From contig NC_086247.1 in assembly GCF_021018805.1 (NCBI RefSeq), positions 96,303,338 to 96,367,337 on the forward strand: DNA of 64,000 nucleotides, given 5' to 3'. How positions within the stretch are numbered: position 1 is the stretch's first letter; each line of letters starts with the position of its first letter. The notes beneath the pieces are model-generated. The model saw only the letters and a program-made list of their open reading frames with translations. It was not told the origin of the DNA and made no database searches. The position numbers and the translations under genes are program-made. Source of the DNA: Prinia subflava. Lineage: Eukaryota; Chordata; Aves; Passeriformes; Cisticolidae. This document shows positions 63,601 to 64,000 of this stretch, one piece after another.

Positions 63601-63810
63601 CAAAAATGACCTCTCAAAATCTTTCCCCTCTTTCATTACAGCTTGTAATGTTTGGTACCTGAACTCAGTGGAGATGGAGTCTCTCACAGGCTACCAGGCA
63701 GTACAGAAAGCCTTGAGCCTGACACTGATGCAGGATCCTTCTCCTGTCTCAACTGTTGTCCATTTCAAGGTGTCTGCTCAGGGAATCACACTGACAGATA
63801 ATCAAAGAAA
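11352..63810 (+). CDS. TNS3: Tensin-3, partial gene (12 exons in window)
   Basis: Tensin-3 links integrin adhesions to actin and signalling. Coding parts: 11352-12620, 23143-23321, 23654-23771, 23876-23959, 43978-44149, 46508-47145, 47775-47861, 51711-51839, 54122-54217, 57595-57672, 59391-59468 and 63642-63810. Spliced, they give one uninterrupted frame with matching phases at every junction. The product shows in order the tensin [13 protein letters not shown] motif, a long Ser-rich disordered region, an SH2 domain and the beginning of a PTB domain. The closest family member is tensin-3 rather than tensin-1, judged from the conserved central motifs and the SH2-PTB sequence. The phosphatase-like and C2 exons must lie left of the window, and the rest of the PTB domain to the right. 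The exon spacing is interrupted by many retroelements, all of them in introns. Confidence 0.93.
12621..14529 (+). other. TNS3: Intron, first part
   Basis: Start of a 10.5 kb intron. The donor is GTAAGC. AT-rich sequence with no repeat that I can name; short open frames on the minus strand near 13244-13544 have no supporting motif. Confidence 0.6.
14530..14860 (+). mobile_element. Solo LTR in intron
   Basis: 331 bp, TGTGGGCCTG at the left and TTGCAACA at the right, flanked by ATTTAC (14524-14529) and GTTTAC (14861-14866), a 6-bp target duplication with one mismatch. It contains CCAAT near 14709 and TTATAAAAAGGC near 14769, a promoter-like order that sets + orientation. No coding content. Confidence 0.6.
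15000..15260 (+). mobile_element. CR1 fragment
   Basis: Diverged piece of a CR1 LINE in + orientation. Recognisable stretches are GGTTGTGGTCAGTGGCACAG, the run ending in CTCAGCAAGTTTGCTGGTG, and GGGAGGAGTGGCCATACTC, all part of the conserved CR1 3' half. A CATAGAATT repeat follows at 15251-15267. Too degraded to encode anything. Confidence 0.6.
15261..18154 (+). other. TNS3: Intron, middle part
   Basis: About 2.9 kb of AT-rich intron. There is a short TG-rich run at 15651-15667. I see no coding exon or recognisable repeat. Confidence 0.5.
18155..18275 (+). mobile_element. tRNA-Ile-derived SINE with CR1-like tail (TguSINE1-like)
   Basis: The head, CCAAGGTCATGGGTTCAATC (18185-18204), matches the T-arm side of tRNA-Ile, including the RNA polymerase III B box (GGTTCAATCC). 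It runs into GACTCGGTAATCCTGTTGAG and CAACTCAGAATATTCTGTGA, which is the CR1 3' end. A tRNA-Ile head on a CR1 tail is the published structure of TguSINE1 from zebra finch; such SINEs move with the CR1 machinery. The A box half is diverged. It is the best single indicator of a passerine source. Confidence 0.65.
18276..21435 (+). other. TNS3: Intron, AT-rich, no feature seen
   Basis: About 3.2 kb of intronic sequence. I see no repeat family that I can name and no candidate exon with both splice sites. Confidence 0.5.
21438..21501. repeat. 21-bp tandem repeat, about three copies
   Basis: The unit CCAAGTTGTTGATTCAGCCCT (one base off between copies only at the edges) is repeated, the last copy being shortened and followed by an extra TTGATTCAG. 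It lies directly upstream of the LTR at 21538. Confidence 0.8.
21538..22142 (+). mobile_element. Endogenous retrovirus LTR (right end approximate)
   Basis: About 600 bp starting TGTTATGG, more GC-rich than the surrounding intron. It contains a TATA-like CATAAATAG near 21815, a polyadenylation signal AATAAA at about 21889, and a T/C-rich segment behind it, the usual U3-R-U5 order in + orientation. The right end (TTCCCACA, about 22142) is chosen because composition changes there; no clear target duplication is seen. The piece after about 21960 may be internal leader rather than U5. Confidence 0.55.
22143..23142 (+). other. TNS3: End of intron, with hairpins and 3' splice sites
   Basis: Contains a TTAAA run at 22190-22208, a GTGATT repeat near 22620-22637, two adjacent inverted repeats (22646-22696) and a stretch of higher GC at 22745-22945 with an open frame of 64 codons whose meaning is unclear. 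It ends with two possible acceptors, TTTTCAG (to 23142) and CAACAG (to 23148). Confidence 0.55.
22646..22696. repeat. Two adjacent inverted repeats
   Basis: The first pairs GTGTCACC with GGTGTGACAC around AAA, with a two-base bulge. The second is perfect: CTCAGTTCAC (22674-22683) and GTGAACTGAG (22687-22696) around ACA. Both could fold as hairpins in RNA or DNA. No function is known to me. Confidence 0.75.
23143..23321 (+). CDS. TNS3: TNS3 exon with tandem acceptor
   Basis: 179 bp, phase 1 in, phase 0 out (AAGGAG|GTAAAC). It encodes a hydrophilic part of the disordered region containing [15 protein letters not shown], which matches a conserved tensin-3 block. Two acceptors lie six bases apart, after 23142 and after 23148; both keep the frame and differ by two residues (Ala-Thr). 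I list the first because the resulting sequence resembles the mammalian protein slightly better, but either or both may be used. Confidence 0.88.
23322..23653 (+). other. TNS3: Intron of 332 bp
   Basis: Short intron with donor GTAAAC and acceptor TATTCTCTTAG. Part of it (about 23393-23545) resembles intronic sequence at about 24207-24345. Confidence 0.8.
23654..23771 (+). CDS. TNS3: TNS3 small exon
   Basis: 118 bp, phase 0 to phase 1 (ATATG|GTAAGA). Encodes a weakly conserved part of the central region; the block DEIDGGIFS corresponds to a similar Asp/Ile/Gly stretch in mammalian tensin-3, and FPLSPEMTY matches a conserved FPVSPE-type motif. The exon opens with an in-frame Met codon, but that is internal. 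The 104-bp intron behind it is the shortest in the window. Confidence 0.85.
23876..23959 (+). CDS. TNS3: TNS3 small exon before the 20 kb intron
   Basis: 84 bp (28 codons), phase 1 in and out; acceptor CTCTCCTAG, donor TCTG|GTAAGG. Ser/Gln/Pro-rich with no known domain. It keeps the frame from the exon ending at 23771 into the exon at 43978. Being a multiple of three, it could be skipped without a frameshift. Sequence support is mainly positional, since this part of tensin-3 is poorly conserved. Confidence 0.8.
23960..33044 (+). other. TNS3: 20 kb intron, first half
   Basis: About 9 kb of AT-rich intron. It contains a 13-bp tandem repeat at 24497-24548, a duplicated 18-bp word at about 31876-31915, a poly-A run near 30627 and poly-T near 31597-31617. 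I see no coding exon, RNA gene or clear transposon. Confidence 0.5.
24497..24548. repeat. 13-bp tandem repeat, four copies
   Basis: The unit AAGGAGATCATGT occurs four times in a row with one change (ATCACGT). Simple intronic minisatellite. Confidence 0.85.
33045..33597 (+). promoter_or_regulatory. TNS3: CpG-rich internal promoter candidate
   Basis: A sharp change from AT-rich intron to GC- and CpG-rich sequence (GCGGCGCTGCGCGGAGC, GGCGGCGCGCCCGGC and others), strongest at 33060-33200 and 33430-33600. No TATA box is evident. In vertebrates an isolated CpG-rich segment usually marks a promoter. It sits midway in a 20 kb intron and leads directly into the candidate first exon ending at 33610. 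The upstream ATG at 33537-33539 starts a short frame that is out of register with the proposed start and could lower its translation. Confidence 0.6.
33598..33610 (+). CDS. TNS3: Candidate alternative first coding exon of TNS3 (MASI)
   Basis: ATG GCT TCC ATA G followed by the donor GTAGGT. The start codon has A at -3 and G at +4, a strong context. The exon ends in phase 1 and the next acceptor, before 43978, needs exactly that phase: the joined codon is GAA, giving MASI-ESQSYTE. This would make a short tensin-3 of 4 new residues plus everything from the exon at 43978 onward, so without the phosphatase-like/C2 half and without the large central exon, similar in design to tensin-4. Splice phase and context are seen; use in cells is inferred. 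Confidence 0.5.
33611..40528 (+). other. TNS3: 20 kb intron, second half
   Basis: GC content falls off after about 33870 and the rest is AT-rich intron. There is an 18-bp word repeated twice at about 34475-34512. A minus-strand open frame at 38260-38526 looks protein-like but has no ATG start. No other feature is recognised. Confidence 0.5.
40529..41124 (-). mobile_element. Avian ERVL-type LTR
   Basis: About 596 bp, TGTCATGGTTTAAACGCAGC at the left and CCAGCACA at the right; same family as 7387-7977 but reversed. Shared parts include the TGGAATATCCCTCTGGTCAG segment (near 40875) and the CATGGGTTGAGATGAAG segment (near 40636). Possible 5-bp target duplication ACAGC/ACAGG with one mismatch (40524-40528, 41125-41129), the length expected for ERVL. 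Confidence 0.7.
41430..42233 (-). mobile_element. CR1 LINE fragment, minus orientation
   Basis: About 800 bp matching the reverse complement of the CR1 3' half. Landmarks on the + strand are the CAAGTCCTTCTCCACAG segment near 41582, the TAACAGCCCTGGGG segment near 41851, the GATATTATGGAAGACCACAA segment near 41999 and the AAATTCATGCTGACAAC segment near 42134. Highly diverged and non-coding. It may extend a little further left. Confidence 0.7.
42235..42820 (-). mobile_element. Solo LTR with 4-bp target duplication
   Basis: 586 bp, TGGTGCCTG at the left and CACAACA at the right, flanked by GAAG on both sides (42231-42234, 42821-42824). Minus-strand AATAAA at about 42374-42379. A 4-bp duplication suggests a gammaretrovirus-like class I element. 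It sits directly at the end of the CR1 fragment. Confidence 0.65.
43215..43575 (-). mobile_element. Diverged ERVL-like LTR fragment
   Basis: Resembles part of the LTR at 40529-41124: a segment reading AAGATCATGGGTTGAGAG, then a run of A-rich sequence and a GC-richer tail. Ends are not defined and no target duplication is seen. Orientation is by similarity only. Confidence 0.45.
43978..44149 (+). CDS. TNS3: TNS3 exon after the 20 kb intron
   Basis: 172 bp, phase 1 in, phase 2 out (GCAGAAAG|GTAGGA). Strong acceptor with a long T-rich tract ending GCTGCAG at 43977. Encodes a Ser/Thr-rich segment with LLRAN and [12 protein letters not shown], a block that is well conserved in tensin-3. It accepts the canonical upstream exon (23876-23959) and, in the same phase, the candidate alternative first exon ending at 33610. 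Confidence 0.9.
44150..46507 (+). other. TNS3: Intron of 2.36 kb
   Basis: AT-rich with T-rich low-complexity tracts near 45787-45815. Donor GTAGGA, acceptor in a long T run ending TTTACAG. No repeat family recognised. Confidence 0.6.
46508..47145 (+). CDS. TNS3: TNS3 exon before the SH2 domain
   Basis: 638 bp, phase 2 in, phase 1 out (GTGCCAG|GTAGGT). Encodes the last part of the disordered region: a Ser-rich N-terminal half, then highly conserved blocks [25 protein letters not shown] and [20 protein letters not shown] followed by [11 protein letters not shown]. The PPLPEKKR stretch has the form of an SH3-binding proline motif, and the Ser-Pro sites are possible kinase targets; both are inferred. 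The exon is followed by the SH2 domain. Confidence 0.95.
47146..47774 (+). other. TNS3: Intron of 629 bp
   Basis: Donor GTAGGT, acceptor TTTTATTTTACAG. No feature seen inside. Confidence 0.7.
47775..47861 (+). CDS. TNS3: TNS3 exon, start of SH2 domain
   Basis: 87 bp, phase 1 in and out (CAAG|GTATAT). Encodes [19 protein letters not shown], the linker and first helix region of the SH2 domain, where Trp-Tyr and the ISREQ helix start are conserved in all tensins. The intron behind it has grown to 3.8 kb by retroelement insertion. Confidence 0.95.
48480..49430 (+). mobile_element. CR1 LINE 3' fragment interrupted by an LTR
   Basis: CR1 in + orientation in two pieces, about 48480-48796 and 49244-49430. 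Left piece: AGAGGAGGGCCACCAAATTG, then CAGTACCTGAAGGGAGTC and the GTGACAGGACAAGATGAAAT segment. Right piece: CACTGGAACAGACTGCCCAG and the usual 3' end CATGATTCTATGAAC. Joined, they read through the LTR site without loss. Confidence 0.8.
48797..49243 (-). mobile_element. Solo LTR nested in CR1, perfect 6-bp target duplication
   Basis: 447 bp, TGTTGTGGTT at the left and ATCCCACA at the right, with GTGAGG at 48791-48796 and 49244-49249. Removing the LTR and one copy restores the CR1 reading GTGGTGAGGCACTGGAAC. Minus-strand AATAAA at about 48931-48936. Left end very GC-rich (runs of C and G with dyad symmetry at 48819-48852), and a purine-rich GGGAAGGG run lies at 48970-49028. Looks recent. Confidence 0.85.
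49589..50404 (-). mobile_element. Probable endogenous retrovirus LTR (ends uncertain)
   Basis: About 800 bp whose composition differs from the surrounding intron, starting TGTTGATACC with a minus-strand AATAAA-like signal near 49612 and ending around ACTATAACA. Layout resembles other avian LTRs but I cannot match the family or find a target duplication. Confidence 0.4.
50405..51710 (+). other. TNS3: Intron, end part
   Basis: AT-rich, ending in acceptor TCCCTTGCAG at 51701-51710. No feature recognised. Confidence 0.6.
51711..51839 (+). CDS. TNS3: TNS3 exon, SH2 core with phosphotyrosine-binding Arg
   Basis: 129 bp (43 codons), phase 1 in and out (AAAG|GTACTT). Encodes [20 protein letters not shown], the heart of the SH2 domain. 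The Arg of FIVRDS is the beta-B5 arginine that contacts phosphotyrosine, and is present, so the domain should be able to bind. It continues with [16 protein letters not shown], very highly conserved in tensins. Strong acceptor. Confidence 0.97.
51840..54121 (+). other. TNS3: Intron of 2.28 kb
   Basis: Donor GTACTT, acceptor TTTTTCAACACAG. AT-rich; no feature seen. Confidence 0.6.
54122..54217 (+). CDS. TNS3: TNS3 exon, SH2 domain middle
   Basis: 96 bp (32 codons), phase 1 in and out (TTTTG|GTAAGT). Encodes [16 protein letters not shown] followed by [13 protein letters not shown], the central strand region of the SH2 domain, including the conserved RHFLIE motif. Confidence 0.96.
55340..55770. 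repeat. Probable interspersed repeat of uncertain class
   Basis: The segment with TGTAGGCTGCCATCCTGTGG and GTGCCAATGTGAGGTCCTCC resembles a common passerine repeat with a series of short CTGC-rich units. I cannot assign it to a family or set its ends. Confidence 0.3.
56016..56585 (-). mobile_element. Endogenous retrovirus LTR (ends approximate)
   Basis: About 570 bp from TGTGCTGGTTTGAAAATAAA to CCACTGTTAACA. The left end and the TGCCTTGCAGGATTTGCCTC segment near 56484 are familiar from abundant passerine LTRs. A + strand tttaataaataat near 56090 could supply the minus-strand signals. I find no clean target duplication. Confidence 0.6.
57595..57672 (+). CDS. TNS3: TNS3 exon, SH2 domain end
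   Basis: 78 bp (26 codons), phase 1 in and out (AGAG|GTATGC). Encodes [20 protein letters not shown] and then LLIPDR, the last strand and C-terminal loop of the SH2 domain, with the conserved [16 protein letters not shown] block. Confidence 0.96.
57673..59390 (+). other. TNS3: Intron of 1.72 kb
   Basis: Donor GTATGC, acceptor CTGTTTGCAG. AT-rich; no feature seen. Confidence 0.6.
59391..59468 (+). CDS. TNS3: TNS3 exon, SH2-PTB linker
   Basis: 78 bp (26 codons), phase 1 in and out (GCAG|GTCTGT). Encodes [20 protein letters not shown] followed by LLKQGA, the acidic-to-Ala-rich helix that joins the SH2 and PTB domains, nearly identical across tensin-3 proteins. The next coding exon I am sure of is 63642-63810; a possible cassette exon lies between. 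Confidence 0.96.
59469..61862 (+). other. TNS3: SH2-PTB intron, first part
   Basis: Donor GTCTGT. AT-rich intron without recognised repeats. It ends, for the purposes of the candidate cassette exon, in the acceptor TTATTTTCTGTGCTACAG (to 61862). Confidence 0.55.
61863..61925 (+). CDS. TNS3: Candidate 63-nt cassette exon of TNS3
   Basis: Lies between a pyrimidine-rich acceptor (TTATTATTTTCTGTGCTACAG) and a donor CTAG|GTAAAA. Length is a multiple of three, the phase (1 in, 1 out) matches both neighbours, and there is no stop. It would insert 21 residues, [20 protein letters not shown] plus Leu, between QGA and ACNVWYLNS, at the joint of the SH2 and PTB domains. The mammalian tensin-3 sequence that I know joins directly here, so this would be an alternative form. 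It could also be a chance pseudo-exon; introns of this size contain some. Confidence 0.4.
61926..63641 (+). other. TNS3: SH2-PTB intron, last part
   Basis: Contains short direct repeats of TGTATGAA around 62206-62240 and a long AT-only tract of TATA-type repeats at 63079-63186. Ends in acceptor CCTCTTTCATTACAG at 63641. Confidence 0.7.
63079..63186. repeat. AT-rich low-complexity tract
   Basis: About 110 bases of ATATATTT-type repeats with almost no G or C. Likely unstable in length and a common site of assembly error. Confidence 0.85.
63642..63810 (+). CDS. TNS3: TNS3 exon, start of PTB domain
   Basis: 169 bp, phase 1 in, phase 2 out (AGAAA|GTAAGT). Encodes [20 protein letters not shown], then a helix VQKALSLTL and the strand [20 protein letters not shown], the first half of the tensin PTB domain, which binds NPxY tails of beta-integrins. 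The rest of the domain must be in one or more exons right of the window. Confidence 0.97.
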
Positions 63811-64000
63811 GTAAGTAAAAGAGAGATGGAAGAGAGTATCTGTCCCTGTCCCCATCAGGTGTTGGCCACTGTTGATTTAATGTTCCTAGTTACATTTTGT
63901 ACTCTCTGTCTCAGAGGATACTAGGATTATAGGGATGATGGTGACTGTAAGATGGCTGCAGTACAGGAAAAAATATTTTTTAAGCTGTGGACTTTATTTC
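63811..64000 (+). other. TNS3: Start of the next intron
   Basis: Donor GTAAGT, then ordinary intronic sequence to the window edge. Confidence 0.7.

Overview
The window is vertebrate nuclear DNA, very probably from a passerine bird. The evidence is a split gene with large introns and good GT-AG splice sites, CR1 LINE copies with the usual avian 3' tail, many avian-type endogenous retrovirus LTRs, and a tRNA-Ile-derived SINE with a CR1-like tail, the layout described for the zebra finch element TguSINE1. I see no bacterial, phage or plasmid gene, no CRISPR array and no RNA gene that I can support.

The only host gene I recognise is TNS3 (tensin-3), on the + strand, entering from the left and leaving on the right. 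I place 12 coding exons: 11352-12620, 23143-23321, 23654-23771, 23876-23959, 43978-44149, 46508-47145, 47775-47861, 51711-51839, 54122-54217, 57595-57672, 59391-59468 and 63642-63810. All phases agree. They encode the central disordered region (with the short helix reported to bind talin), the whole SH2 domain and the first part of the PTB domain. The exons for the N-terminal phosphatase-like/C2 unit and for the end of the PTB domain lie outside the window.

Region by region. 1-4020: the 5' part of a degenerate minus-strand endogenous retrovirus (LTR 3334-4020, leader, truncated gag 1719-2597), beyond which lies non-viral-looking DNA containing the end of an unidentified open frame. 4020-11351: intron or upstream DNA full of LTRs and a CR1 that itself carries an LTR. 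12621-23142: intron with LTRs, a CR1 piece and the SINE. 23143-23959: three clustered exons. 23960-43977: a 20 kb intron holding an isolated CpG-rich segment (33045-33610) and, at 40.5-43.6 kb, a pile of LTRs and CR1. 43978-63810: the remaining exons, with two more LTRs and another CR1 split by an LTR.

Two observations stand out. First, the CpG-rich segment ends in a candidate first exon with a strong-context ATG (encoding MASI) and a splice donor whose phase fits the acceptor at 43978. This predicts a short tensin-3 lacking the phosphatase-like/C2 half but keeping SH2-PTB, as in tensin-4/CTEN. Second, a 63-nt candidate cassette exon (61863-61925), open, in phase and with good splice sites, sits in the intron between the SH2 and PTB domains. 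Both rest on sequence reading and known tensin architecture; neither has been tested against transcripts.
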